Below are positions 39,371 through 54,300 of a DNA stretch of 64,000 nucleotides, one piece after another. Under the pieces are notes generated by a model. That model ran no database searches. It was not told the DNA's origin and worked only from the letters and a program-made list of their open reading frames with translations. Where the stretch lies: contig NC_090023.1 of NCBI RefSeq assembly GCF_037176765.1, forward strand, positions 170,111,506 to 170,175,505, in the 5' to 3' direction. The translations under genes and the position numbers were made by a program. Positions within the stretch are counted from its first letter, which is position 1, and the number at the start of each line of letters is the position of its first letter. The stretch comes from Anolis sagrei (lineage: Eukaryota; Chordata; Lepidosauria; Squamata; Anolidae).

Positions 39371-42300
39371 CTGCAAAGGAGAAAAAAAAATGAAATAAGA
39401 GAAATCCAAACATAAGCACTTGAAATCTTTTTACACATTAGTATGATGTAACATATAGCACTGCTTTTTTTCAGAATCACTACTTTTTATCTCAGTTATC
39501 TCATTACGGAATGCAGGTTATTTAATGCAGTTAACAATGGAAGCTTTTAAAACAGGGAATGGCCATCTGTCGGGGGTGCTTTGATTGTGCTTTTCCTGCA
39601 TGACAGAATAGGGTTGGATTAGATGGACCTTGTGGCCTCTTCCAATCCTATGATCCTATTGGTTAATTTTTTTTTGTCGTGTCAGGGCAACCAGTCAATT
39701 ATATTACATTTCTAACAGAACAAAGCAAACAAACAGGCAACATACAAAATTTGTGAGTTTGGTAGTTGATTAAATGTTCTTTGACCAGTAGCTGGCCACT
39801 TGGAGTGGTTCTGGTGTTTCTGCAAGAAGGTCCTCCATGGTGCATGTGGCAGGGTTCAGGTTGCATTGCAGCAGGTGGTCTGTGGTTTGCTCTTCTCCAC
39901 ACTTGCATGTCGTGGATTCCACTTTGTAGCCCCATTTCTTGAGGTTTGCTCTGCATCTCGTGGTGCCAGAGTGCAGTCTGTTCAGCGCCTTCCAAGTTGC
40001 CCAGTTTTCTGTGTGCCCAGGGGGGAGTCTCTCATTTGGTATCAGCCATTGGTTGAGGTTCTGGGTTTGAGCCTGCCACTTTTGGACTCTCGCTTCCTGA
40101 GGTGTTCCAGCGAGTGTCTCTGCAGATCTTAGAAAACTATTTCTAGATTTAAGTCGTTGACGTGCTGGCTGATACCCAAATGAGATGAGCCGGAGATGTC
40201 TCTGCATTGGTCCTTTCACTATTGGCTGCTATTGGCTAATACAAACCATTCTTTGGAAACAGTGCATTTATATTTTTTTTTAAAAAAAGATACAGTGATA
40301 ACGTAAAAGTTTGAGTTCTGTGAATGGACTCTTAATTCAAAACACTCTTATTTCAACGCAGAAATTCACATAGAAATGCTATTAATCCTTTCCACACCCC
40401 CCCCCAAAAGCCCCCATTTTGTTACTTTTAAAAAATAAGAAAATGTACTTAATAAATAACAAGTAATGTGGAAATGAACATTCACATGGAACAAAAAAAG
40501 TAAAAACAACTTGAAAATGGTAGAAGCACACAGTTGTGGCAAGAAAGCACAAAGCACACAGAGAAGAGGCAGAAGCATCATCATTTTCTTCATACTGTAC
40601 TAATTCCAGCCTCCCTTTCTCTCTTGCTCTCTCTCTTCATGAAGCCAAACATACCATACAAATAAAAACCACGCAAAATCAAATAATTCAATCAAACAAT
40701 CTCAAAGCAGACAAGAGCAAAGCAAACAGCAATCCCCCAAGGTGGACAAGAGCATGATTCATGGAGTCTGCTCACTTGATGTCCTAAAGCTCTGTACTCT
40801 CGCACTAGCGCTCCCTCTGGCACTCTTAACTCAAAATGTTGCTCTCATATCAAAGCAAATCTAAGCCAAATTACCGTTCTTAACTCGAAATGCTCTTAAG
40901 TTAGGATGCTCTTAAATAGAGGTCCCACTGTATATGAGAATCCCTTAGTATCTCTCACAATTCTCTGGACAGATACCATGCTCTATGCAAATTCCCCACA
41001 GATGAAATTAATGTATCTTCTTGGTTTTAACTTTTTTCTACAGCTTATGCATACTTTTCCATTTCTCCTCTACTGTTCTACTTCATTTGACCTCTCCTTC
41101 CTGCCCTATTTTATTTTGAAGCCCATAATAGCTCTGGTGGGGAAAGCTGGAGTAATGTTGACTTGACTTTGAGGACCAATAAGCACACATTGCTGCATGA
41201 ATCTCCAATTGCAGCATTGCCTCTTTGTCAAGCTTAATTAGTGTCATGTGTAAAAGCAATAGTAACTATTGCTGTGGGGTCCCCCCATTAGGCACTGGTA
41301 CCTAGATGAAATCTTGAATAAAGGATTTGTACTCACACAAAAACTGTTTCTTCTTTTCCAGTGGTAGCTCATGGAAAACCTCCCAGAACAGTTTAATTGT
41401 TGTATGCTCTGCCCAGTAGTCTCCTTTGTACTGAGTATTCTAGGACAAAATAGTCAAAATCACATATTATTCTCAAATTTACAAATGCAGTCTTCATTTA
41501 CCACAAAAATATTATGCCTTTAAAGTAGTGCAAAAAGACCATGTCTTTAAATAATAGCATTGAAGTGCCTGTCCTTATATCCAAACTCAAAAACTCTTGA
41601 TTTGTGGTTTGAACTGAATCTGCAGTATGTAAGTAAGGCAGCAAACCAATGCGATCAATAAATAAATTGGGGCGGGATCAATTAATCAATGTAAGGGGAG
41701 GCTAGAATATAATCAGTAAATTAAATGCCAGTAACGATGTCATATTCACCTTTAAAATAAATCTAATTAGGCAATAAGCTTGCAATTCTTTAGTAAGTCC
41801 CGCTAAAATTTACTTATGGGCAGATATTTACATAACTACGACGAAAATTGTTATTCTCTTTCTCATTAGATATATTAAGGTTCGTCACATTAAGTCAGAG
41901 CCCCTGGTGGCGCAATGGGTTAAATCCTTGTCAGCAGTTCGAATCCAGGGAGAGCAAATTGAGCTCCCTCTGTCAGCTCCAGCTCCCCATCCGGGAACAT
42001 GAAAGAAGCCTCCCACAAGGATGATAAAACATCAAAACATCCGGGTGTCCCCTGAGCAACAACCTTGCAGATGGCCAATTATCTCACACCTGAGGTGACT
42101 TGCAGTTTCTCAAGTCACTCCTGACACAAAAGATCATATTAAGTCTATTAAAGTGAAACCAAAATTAAAGATTCAAGTGCGAGAGCTTAGGGTCATTAAA
42201 AAGATAACTATGTGCTTTCAGTAACTTGATTTGGGTAATATATAGACCCTCTAAAAGGAAGACATTACTTTTACACCTGTTATGGAAACAAGTAACAGAA

Positions 42301-45300
42301 TTATGGAAAATAGTAACAGAATATGAAATCATTAACAGAGGCTTAACTGGTGTAAAGTAGTGCTAACATCTGCAGCCACATACCTTCTCTAACTCTTTCC
42401 AATCATAGTTGGCATTCCCAATCACCATTGCTTGTAGTTCACTTGGCTGGAAGAGCTGAAGGACTTTGCCTCCACACACTTTGTGAAATCCTGCATGGAA
42501 TGCATCGAAGAGAGAAGCCACAGATTCATTGAAGATGTAGTCCACATAGGCATCCACAAATTCTTGCCTAAGAATCAGATGAAAAAGAGAAACCACTACC
42601 TTAAAAAATAGAAATATTCAACTATTCACTAGGGAGGAAAAGCACCTGGGGATTTATTGTCAGTAATACTTCTTTGCAAATGTTCCTTGATTAAAAATTA
42701 ACCGTGAAAGGGTTAAAATGGACAAACTAACTTTGACTATATCACTAATAACCACAAAAAGAATTTTCAAGAAAAGCGAGATCTCAGGGTTTGTTGGCCA
42801 AAAATAGTATTATTATTCGGCATATACATATACTTATTAACCTCTCATTTAAGAATTTCTGGACAACAGAGAAGCCGATACCCCCTAATTAGATTTGGAT
42901 TGATTTGGGGGGGGGGGGGGATGATAGTGTTATATAGAAAATCTTTGTCTGCACAATACTAATTTACTAATAGATTACAGTAAACATTTAGATTATTTAT
43001 ACAATTCAGACAACCATTAAAATTTGATAAAAGAGTTAAAAGAAACAATCCAAGTAAGAATAATCAAGATGAACTTTTGATGAAGACAAGCTGCTGCAGA
43101 AGTCAAAAAGAACGTGGAATAATATGGAAAATATAAGAATATATTACTAACAGGTTTAAAATAGATGACAATATTATTCCTCCTTTTGTTATATAGAATA
43201 TAATGCATTTGTAATATTTCAAGTAATGTGTGTAAAGCCCTAAACGGTTCTGGCCCGACCTATCTGTCCGAACGCATCTCCTCCTATGAACCAGTTAGGA
43301 CGTTAAGATCGTCTGGGGAGGCCCTGCTCTCGGTCCCGCCGGCTTCACAAGCACGCCTGGCAGGGACGAGAGACAGGGCCTTCTCAGTAGTGGCCCCTCG
43401 GCTGTGGAACGCCCTTCCTACAGACATTAGATCGGTCCCCTCCTTACTGGCATTCCGGAAGAGTGTGAAGACCTGGCTCTTCGAACAGGCTTTCAACTAA
43501 GCAGTACAATTGAGTGATTATTGGAATGGAATAATGGACAACGAGATCGGATGCTGATTCTATTAATGAGGCATGATGGATTGTTATATTGCTGTACTGT
43601 TGTATTGACTCTGGTGTTAATTAATTGATATTACTGTTTTAATTGATTACTGATTTTGTATTGTCTTGTTGAAACTGGTTGTTAACCGCTCTGAGTTGCC
43701 TGAGGACTGAGAAGAGTGGTATATAAATGAAGCAAATAAATAAAGAAAGAAATAAAGATAATAGTTTATTGGCTAATAATTGTTTAATATGCATTAATTT
43801 TAATTCAATTGATTTTAAATTTATTTTTTGTATATGTTAAGGCACAGAATAATTGCCATATGTAAGCCATGAAAAATTAATCCACAATTTATTATTTTCT
43901 AGATTTTATTAGGGAGGAGACAAATCAGGATATCTTGTTTGATGTTGTGATAGATACACCATAAATAGAATAACCTCTGAGTTCATCAGTCAGCTTGGAC
44001 CAAAGGAGTGAACAAGTTCCTCTGTTTACAACCACAATAAAAATATCATTGTGTTAGATCTAAACAAGACAAATGATGAATCTTTTTTTAAACTTTATCT
44101 GAAGTAGTGTGGAAACTTCATCACACAAGAGATCCTTTTTTGTTCAAGTTTGAATTAAGCATGATACATATTTGCTCTCTGATAAAAGTTAAGTCAAAAT
44201 GGGCTTACTCTGTTCGCATCTACTGCTAAAGCTTACCTATTTTGTTTGACAACAGGAATATCAGCACCATTAGGAATCAACTCTTTAACTTCTGTGGCAC
44301 CAAAGTTGTCAACAGTGATCTGTTTAGAATATGACAGTATATTTTACTTTTTTGCTCCAGAAGAGAATCCACAGTGTAATAATAGGTTAGCAATGTAATT
44401 CACAAAAATTCAAAGTCGCACACTTTAATAGTAAACAGCGAACCAAAACGTATTAATATTTATAACATCTGCAATTTAAAAGGTACCAACAGATAATTCC
44501 AAGCTTACAGTAAAATTGAGGCAGAATGTATCTTCTATATCATCTTCTGGGTAGTCCAATAATTGCTGCATGCTCCTGAAAAACCAAGTGTTAACCATCT
44601 TTTACTTCAAGTTGTAAAATCAATAGCGCTACCAAAGTACAATTCATCATATTGAAAAGGCTTGACATTTTCCTACAGTAATTTAATTTAGGGTTAACAA
44701 ATCAAATTTTCATTTTATTTAATTATTTACTTATTTATAGTCCACCTTTCTCTCAAGTATAGCAAAATGGTGCAGTGTGGAATTGTTGATCATATCCCTA
44801 AAAATCTGATTTTCAGTATGGCTTTTAAGATATACTGTAAAAGGTTGGATGCTAACATAAGCTTTTAACAACCAGGAACAGACTAATAATATTTTAGAAC
44901 TTGTAAAAGAGAGCACACAGTTTTTCAGATGCTTTATGTTGTACATGTGAGCAATACAGCCTAGCAAGCTTTTAACACAGCTCAACAAATCCTCAAAGAA
45001 ACAGGTTCACAAAGCAAAAGCATATTCAGAACACAGTCAAGACTGAAGAGAAACAACAAGATATAAGAAAAGTCATTTGGGAGAGGAGGAATTCACTTAA
45101 TATGAAAATAGACTGAGAAGTGTATTGCTCCAATAAGAACTAAGTCAGAATGCTTTATTTCAATTCATGTAACTATACTTTTATGAGACCTTTTTATAGG
45201 GAAGACAAGACAGTGATTAGAACTTCAATACTTTCTGGAATCCAGGAAGTGCATTTTGTTCTGCTGCTTGTAGTTGTATCTTTTCAAGGGCTGCACAGGG

Positions 45301-48300
45301 AGAAGAATCAAGGACAAGAGGATAAGGTGCTGGGCCACTCAGCCTCTTTCTGCAATACATGGCTTTGGGACACCAGAGACCTTGGAGCTGAAATGGTCTA
45401 GGACAGGGATCCACAAACTTTTTAAAACAGAGGGCCAGGTCACAGTCCCTCAAACTGTTGGAGGGACGGATTATAATTTGAAAAAAAATGAATGAATTCC
45501 TATGCAAAGTGCACGTATCTTATTTGTAGTGCAAAAAACACTTTAGAATACAATAATTAAAATAAAGAACAATTTTAACAAATATAAACTTATTTAGTAT
45601 TTCAGTGGGAAGTGTGGGCTTGCTTTTGGCTGATGAGATAGGATTGTTGTTGTTGTGTGTTTTCAAGTAGTTTCAGACTTAGGTTGACCCTGAGCGAGGG
45701 CCGGGTAAATGACCTTGGAGGGCCGTATTCAGCCCCTGGGGCGTACTTTGAGGACCTCTGGTCTAGGAGAAGTGACTAATCACCTGTGATTATCCAAGCT
45801 ACCTGACGCAGAGCACCTCAAGGCTGCCCCAAAAACCAGGCAAGGAGGAACAGGCTGCCTAGAGCTGACAACCTTCTCCTCCCATAATTGTCTCTGTTGT
45901 TTTTCTTTCATGGCCACTGTTGCCGTTTCTTTCTTCTTACTACTATGACCTTCATTTACATGAGCACAGAAACCCCTGGCCTTCAAAGGTAATAGAATGA
46001 CAATCAACACTGCCATCTACTGAATTGAATGTGTTTAAAAATCACAACATAGTGCTTTAACCAAAGCATCACATTTGTATCACATATTGCAAACAGAGAC
46101 TGACCACAAATATATATCCTCAGCAAAATGTCCAAGATAATTTAACAATTTCGTCTGATACATGCTTTCACAACTGACACACCCTTTTATTTATTTGCCC
46201 CAATGAAATAAGTTATTATGCACAGATGCTCTTTATGGTTTCAGGGACAGCATCCTTACCGGCCAACATCAGGCATTAGCTCTTTGAGGTCTTCCAAGGA
46301 AGGCTTTTTGTTCAGAAGCTTCTTATACAAAGCCAAAGGAAAGTGAAGCTCAACAATAGTGAAATTATATATTGCTAGCCCACATACAACGCCAATCAGA
46401 TGAAACAAGTCACTGTCTTCAAAGGTCTACCATGAAGAAACAGAATTAAGAAATTTAATTAAACTAAAATGATGCTAAACAGGATAGCACTATGCAGATA
46501 TGCATAAAGCCATATTTTCATCCAGCAGTTATTAGATCACAAGAAGAACTGCAGGGTATTTTGTCGGGGTTTTTTTTGTAAACTTCAAAACTGTCATTTT
46601 TAATGACGTTTAAGACTTAAATCTACATACACATTTCGGATTTGCTCTATTTGGGAAAAGTGACTGGATTTAGACCATATTCTTCCTGCTTACTGATTCC
46701 TCCTAACTAATTTGGAGGAAATGAAAGAGGAATGAGACATTTTAATGTTTTGCTCCCCAAAACAGAAGGTGGATAGGACTACACTCCCTCTGAAGAATCA
46801 GGTTTAAATACCAGGATCATTACAACTGTCCTGTCCTTGGAAGCCTAACTGACTCCCATGTTCAAAGTACTTTTCACCAAATAGAGCTGATGGACTGGTC
46901 CCTAACAGAGATATTCTGATCATGATTATCAATGATCTGCTGTCATTTTGTTGTATCACCATAACGCATTGCATTTAGTTCTTATTATTGAAAGAACTTG
47001 GAAAGTTCCACTAGCATACAATATAGCAGCTAGACTATGAATTGGGACCAACAAATAAAACATGTTTCACCAATCTAAGCTCATCTACCCAGACTGCCTG
47101 TCCATTTAAAGCACTGCTTCTGTGAATTATCTGAGGACCATAGTAACCTTTCTGCTTGAATCTCTGTATGTTTTAAGATAGTTCTTGGAGAATACGTCAA
47201 TACACCTAAAAGAAGTACAGGGTGAGGCAGAATAACTATCTTTTTTCAAAACTTAATAAAACCCATTGTATGAATCAGAATTTTTACAATATAGGCGCAT
47301 ACCTAAAGTTTTGTTTTGCGTAGTTTTGAAGATCAAATTAGGTAGGTGACATCCCTCATTCTCCATACACTGAGTAAACCAATTTCTGGCATTTGTCATG
47401 ACTCTTGCCAGCATAGCAGGCATTATGTTGGCAATTTCTTCCTAGATGTTGGTCCTCAAATCTTGTAGGGTCCTTGGATGGTTCACATAAACAAGGGATT
47501 TCAAAAAACCCCATAGAAAAAAATCACAAGGGGCCAAATCTGGAGAGCGGGCCGGCCACTCCAAATCCGCTCAAAAAGTAGGCCCAAACGGCAAGAGCAC
47601 GCTCCTCACTGTTCCAATGCATGATGGCAATTGAACTGTGTCAGGACAAAACATAGCAGCTCGAATGAGATAGTCTCGAATGAGACCACTAGCACTCTGC
47701 TATGTCTTCAACCGACTGAATGGCGCACATTTTAAAAAAGGAAGTTATGCTGCCTCACCCTGTCACAGGATGAAATGACTTTTTCACAAAACTTACTCCA
47801 TTGAGACATCCCTGATGTCAACTCTCATTGGGGGTTTTAATGAATACATTTACATTTTTAAAGACTTTCATTGTTCCCACTCTAATATAATCCTTGAGTT
47901 TCATTCTACTTGGAGAATAAGATGCTGTGGCTTTAAAAATAATTCTGTTATTAATGTTTTTACTTTTATATACCACGCTGACCTTTACTGAAGAGAAGGA
48001 TAGATTTAATTCTCAGGCTCAATAAATAACAAAGAACTCCCATATACCTGCACAAAACATGAGCACTAGCATAAAATGTATTGACTCAATCTAGGTCAAG
48101 CAATACAACAGGTAAAAAAATAACAAAAGCTCAAAATATACAGTACACATATCTGCACATATCTACTTCTGTCAAGAGCCTGAGAGTAAGCATAGGGTAA
48201 AACACAATGTTACAAAAGGCCATGGAGGGAAAGCTTGCATGAAGTGTTGCTACTACCATGTATTAGAATCTTTCTATACACTCCCAAAGAATTATGCTGG

Positions 48301-51300
48301 AAGGCAAACAATAGATTTATTTTATTTTATGTATTGCTTGTCTTAGGACAACTTTCTACAAAAAGAAGACAGCATCTTATAAAACATATGAGTTGACAAA
48401 AAAACCAATGCAAACAATTTATGACATAAAACTATTGGCCACCTTTCCTCTTCCCCAAACAAATGTAATGAATTACATACCTTATCTGAGAACCAGATCA
48501 GCCTGGAGTCTTCATAGTACCTAAACATCCCATATTTGGGGTCTAACAGTTCTCTCATGATAAGTAAAAAAAACTCCTTGCGAACCCCTCCTGCATCAAC
48601 AGCTTCTTCCCCTACAAAAATAACCTAACATTGACAATGCAATGAGCAAACCACAAGAAAACATTTAGGCACACATATATTTGTTACTTAAATAACAAAA
48701 TGTTTCACAACAGGCCAATCCCCCAATAATATTTATAAAAAATATAAGCACGTAAAAATTCAAATTATGCAAATGAAAAACACTTCTTGCAAGCATGTAT
48801 ATCATCAGTGCAAATGTTTGCCTGCTTGCTCATAGGTCAAACACCTGAGGATGTGTACAATCCTCATTCCCAAACATTGCTTGGTGCTAGGAAGCGTTCC
48901 AGCCCTTCAGACATTGAGGATGCATATCTCTACAGGCTTCTTTCATTGCATGCAGTTCAGAAGACTTCACTGAGCTCTCCCTGACCAAGTGTCGGGTTTT
49001 ATCAGAGTGCATCATCACAGAAGCTTAATTAATTGTCCTCAATGAAACCATGGCTAAAGAAGCCCATAGAGATTACTGGTACATAGTGACACTTAGGGGC
49101 AGGCTTTATGTGCATGTTCACATCCTCATCCTGAGATTAACCCCTTATGTGTGAGCCTGGATGAGCTATCTGTATATTATACAACCATATCTATCATGAC
49201 CCCAAGATAGTCCTTAGATTCGATGAAGAGCAATCTACAGCTTGTATTCAGATATGTATACGGCAGCATGAAGAAATAACACTGGACAATTCACATTTTG
49301 GTGCCTGGGTATATTTGACTTGCTGATTCCAAAATTAGTACTAGTTTCCCCCTATCAGTTCTAGTTTTTGAGATACAGATGCTATCTACCAGTCATCATC
49401 TGCTTGCCACAAAAAACCATGATAACTATCTTATCTAATATCTCTAATCTTATCTCTTTGTTCAACAGTGTTACAAGCTTGGTAGATGCAAGGAATGATG
49501 TGGATGTAGCATATCTTGATTTCAGTAAGGCCTCTGACAAGGTCCCCCATAATATTCTTTCAAACAAACTAGTAAAATGTTGGCTAGATAATACTACTGT
49601 TAGGTGAATTTGTAATTGGTTAAGTGGCTGAACCCAAAGGATTCTCAACAATGGTTCCTCTTCATCCTCGAAAGAAGTGTGCCACAGGGTTGTGTCCTGT
49701 GCCCAGTACTGTTCAATATCTTTATTAGTGACTTAGATGAAGGTTTAGAGGGCATGCTTAGCATGTTTGCAGATGACATCAAATTAGGAGAAATAACTAA
49801 TACTCCAGAAGACAGGATCAGAATTCAAAATGACCTTAACAGATTAGAGAGCTTGGCCAAAACTAACAAAATGAATTTCAACACGGACAAATGTAAGATA
49901 CTACACAGGCAGAAAAAATGAAATGCAAAGATACAGAATGGGGGACACCTGGTTTAATAAGAGTCCATGTGAAAAAAATCTTGGTGTCTTCATGAACAAG
50001 TTGAACATGACCCAACAGTGTCATGCAGCAGCTAAAAAAAGCCAATGGGATTTTGGACTGCATCAAAAGGAATATCGTGTCTAGATCAAGGGAAGTCACA
50101 GTTCCTCTCTATTCTACTTTGATTAGACCTCACCTGGAATACTGTGTTCATTTCTGGGTGTTGCAATTTAAGGGAGATGTTGACAAGCTGGAATGTGTTC
50201 AGGTAAAATGATCAAAGGTCTGGAATCCCTATGAGGACCATCTTAAAGAACTGGTATGTTTAGCCTGCAGAAGAGAAGGCTGAGAGGGGACATGATAGAA
50301 ATGTATAAATATGTTAAAAGATGTCATATGGAAGAGGGAGCAGGCTTGTTTTCTGCTGCCCTGGAGACTAGGACTCAGAGCAATGGGTTCAAGTTACAGG
50401 AAAGATGATTTCACCTGAACATTAGGAAGAACTTCCTGACTATAAGAGCTGTTCGGCAGTGGAACTCTCTGCCGCAGAGTGTGGTGGCAACTCCTTCCTT
50501 GGAAACTTTTAGAGGCTGGATGGCCATCTGTCAGGGGTACTTTGATTGTCAATTTCCTGCATGGCAGGAGGTCGGACTAGGTGGCCCCTGTGGTCTCTTA
50601 CGGCTCTATGATTCTATATCTAAGAGACTAAAGCTGATGCAGTCTATCCAATGCAATTTTCTGAATGAGCACCCCAAATAACCACAGGAACGGCCTTAAA
50701 AACTAAGACACCAAGAAAGAAAATCCTAAAATACGAACATTAATATTTAAAGGGGAATGGGCAAGTGGGGAGAGAATAAATCGAGGAGTCTTTGGTCTGA
50801 AACACATTATAAAAGATAAACATGAAAACTTACTGTACCTTGAGAGGTTTCTTGTAATCCACATTTTTTGTTTTTCTTAGGACTTCCATGGCATCCCCCA
50901 CAATATTTTCTCTGCGCACTATTAAGATCAGACATGGGTTGACAGATTCATATACTGGGAGAAAAATAGATGAGAAATTCTGTCTGTGAGCCTGGTCAAC
51001 AGCCATCTGGGAAAGACCAAGTAAAAACCTTAGTGGTAGTAGCAATGGTAATCAACTCTGGGTGCATGACAAGCTGATATAAAGATAATTTGCAATTATC
51101 TACAATATTATTGGTTAATATTTATACTAACCCCATGTTTCCTAAACTTTTCATACCTAAGACACAGCATTTCTTTTTCAATCAGATCCCAGGACAATGG
51201 GATGATGCCCTGTCTGCAATTGAAGACAACTAATTTTGTCTTCTGAGCCCCGTTTTCCTTTTTGGCCAAGTAGTCAGGACTCAGGGATATAACCAAACTT

Positions 51301-54300
51301 TCAGGGTAATAGTAATTTCAGAAGTCTGTGAAAGCCATTTTTTGGAATATATGATATCTGAAGGATTCTGGGAGTTGTGGCCCAATTTTTTTTATTTAGG
51401 TAGTTTCAGAGTTTACTTGCAGAAAATGGTTAATCAAGAAGGTTTTTATTTTATTCTGTTAAAATTAACAATCAATTACAACTTAATAGATGGGGGAAAG
51501 TATATGCCTGGAAAAAGGTAAGCAACATCATTTCACAATGGCTTTCTGATTACTTAAAGTAAATTATGTTCTGAAGCTGCACTTCATATACAATTGAATA
51601 CGCCTTTTTCCTCTAAATATGGAAAGTATGAGAAAATTCCTTCTTTAAGTTATACAACTCTTAAGTAGCATTCTCGACCATGCTTTGAAAATATTTTACC
51701 TGCATCTGTAACACTGCATCTGTTTGCAGGAGAGTTGTCTTCGCCTGTGCATCGAACACAAAGGGATAGGTGCAAATTGTAACTGGCAAATCTGCTAACT
51801 GTGAAGAATAGGAAAACAATCAGTTATGATACAATAGCGGCAAAAAAAATCTAAAACTCTTAGGTAATAGGTTAAACAAATGTATTTTTAAATATGTCTT
51901 CAAATCAAATCATTTATTTCGGTCATTGACCAGCACAGGAAATAGTCACATTTTCATACAAACTTGGTATGTTTGGTACATTAAAAATATAAATATAACT
52001 ACTGAAGCACAATATGGGTGAGGGAGCGGAAGGGGAAACAGGGTAAAAACATACAATGCCCAGATTCATCACCAAATTGTAGATTTAGGGAAGAAGATTA
52101 CTGGACACACAGTTAACTTTTGGGACTAGTCATTTCCTGACGGATTTTGTATGCTGCTGCACAGAACTTTGCAACATTGTAGGTTGTAGCTGAATTAATA
52201 TCTGCAAGTAGCATGAAGGTATAAAATTGTCCTGAATGGCCTGGGTGCTTGTATATCAGAGGTAAGATAAGCCTGGCACAGATATCCCTGTAGAACGGGC
52301 ACTGAAGGAGCACATGTTCTATCGTTTCTACATGACCCGAATCACAGGGGAGTCTTTCTGGGAAAGGGATCTTCCGGTAGCGGCCTTCGAGTACAGCTGA
52401 TGGGAGAGCGTGGCATCGAGCCAGGGTGAAAGCCCTTCAATGAATAGAAACCTCTAAGTTCGTTAAATATGCCATGGGGGAGGCAAGATATCTGCTGTCT
52501 TCGTTGATAAGGAAGGTTGGAACCGAGGCCAGATCTAGTTGTTGCTCTCTGTCTGTGATACGTTGTTTAATAAGTGCTTTGGCTTGATTGTAATGAAGGA
52601 TGACTTCCAATCCACATGGAAGCAGGCGGTAGCATCAAAAATCTCCTCAGTGGGATTTTCTCCAGGTCTACTATTTGCTATGAATAGTAGACCTAGAGAA
52701 AATCCCAATGAGGAGATTTTTGATGCTACCGCCTGCTTCCATGTGGATTGGAAGTTATCCTTCATGGTTAGTGGGGCAAGACCAAAGGGTGCACGGGATA
52801 GTCTGAGCCAGAGGTTGAGAATAGCCACCCACACCCTGGCCTCCACTCTCATAAAGCCTGTCTCTAGTCGCAGGGTGGTATTAGAAATGCATTTAGGTAC
52901 CTGCAAGGCTGATCTCAGAAACTTTGACTGAACAGCTCTAATGGGGCAAAACTGGGGAAGGGGCCCAGCTGAGCACCATACAAGAGTTGGGCTAATGACT
53001 TAGCTTCAAACAGCTTGAGCGCTGCCGGTGTGAAGTGGCCCCCTCTTGTCTTAAGATATTTAAGAATGGCAATTGAGCTCCCCTGCGCGGTGTTGGATAC
53101 TTGATCCCCATGAGCTCTTCTACTACCATTAGATTGGAAAACTACACCTAGATATTTGAAGGATGTAACTTGTTTGATTTTATGTCCATCTATGCTCCAA
53201 GAGTAAGTCCAGGGCCTATTAGCAAAAGCCATGATTTTGGTTTTTTAAATATGTCTTATTTTTCAACACATACAGTTCTAGATTACTTACTTGGTGGAAA
53301 AACAAATTTAATTTAGCATACCAATTTGTGGAAGTGTCAGATTTTTTAAAGGCTTTTTTTATCCATTATTCTACAGTGGGACTTTGGTATCCACTTGGAT
53401 TTGGTTCCAGGGACTCCCATGGATTCTCACAGTTTGTGGATGTTTAATTACATATAATAGAGTAGTAAAATAGCATCTCTGATATAAAATGGCAAAATCA
53501 AGGTTTGCTTTTGAGTGTTTTCTTAAAAATACTTTCAAGCCATGAATGGTTGAATTAGGGAAGCAGTATCCATGGATATGAAGGGTGACTGTACATACAA
53601 TCTCATTTGTAAACCACTCCGAGCCTTTGGGGAGTGGCGGTATATAACATTTATTAATAAATAAATAAATAAATTTGTTTAATCAATTGATTCAGTATTC
53701 TGCTTTTCAAAATCAGACTCACTTCAAGGCCCATGGGCAGACTAGATTATGGCAACACTTTTGTGCCTGGTATCCAGAAATGTCCTGTGGAAATCTGGTA
53801 ACCTCTTACCTCATTTAATCCATGGCTGATCTCCTATACATAGCAGTTGACAAAGGCAGCAGTAATTAAGACAGGAAAGAACTGTTAGTTTTTCCATGTA
53901 TATTCCTTACCTATAATCACTATAACAATTATTTACCCACTTGGTTTTCTTTTTAATGCACACAAGCTGCCACTAGAACCATGAGCATAAAAACCAAAGC
54001 GCTGAGACTACTGACATGTGAATTTCAAAAAAGGATACCCCACAAAACACCTCTCTCCTTCTTAGGCCTGCAGATGATATTTGAATATGGTTGCATATTA
54101 TTCCCTGCCAGGGTGCCATTCAACATTTCCACTTATCAATCTTATTTTCTGGAATGTTTATTATTGGTATCTGGCTACTCTGCCTTACAAGCTACTCTAC
54201 CTTTCAAGCAACCTTTCCTGCGCCCCCTAAGTACTGACAGTGAGGACACAACTCTTAAGAAGGGAACCAAACAGAAGTCTCCCCATATTTATTCATAGCA

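Noticed and set aside
41330-41340. Alternative donor GTGTGA for the HERC4 exon at 41337-41439
   Set aside because: It would lose two bases and break the frame into FLTGSDR. GTGAGT gives QFLLFLTG as in human.
41897-42134. tRNA gene, because of good A and B boxes
   Set aside because: It is followed by a SINE body and tail and bounded by target duplications. The cloverleaf is not complete.
48612-48613. Alternative acceptor AG for the HERC4 exon at 48481-48624
   Set aside because: Using it removes VIFV and shifts phase against the upstream exon that ends in phase 0. The acceptor before 48624 restores the family sequence.
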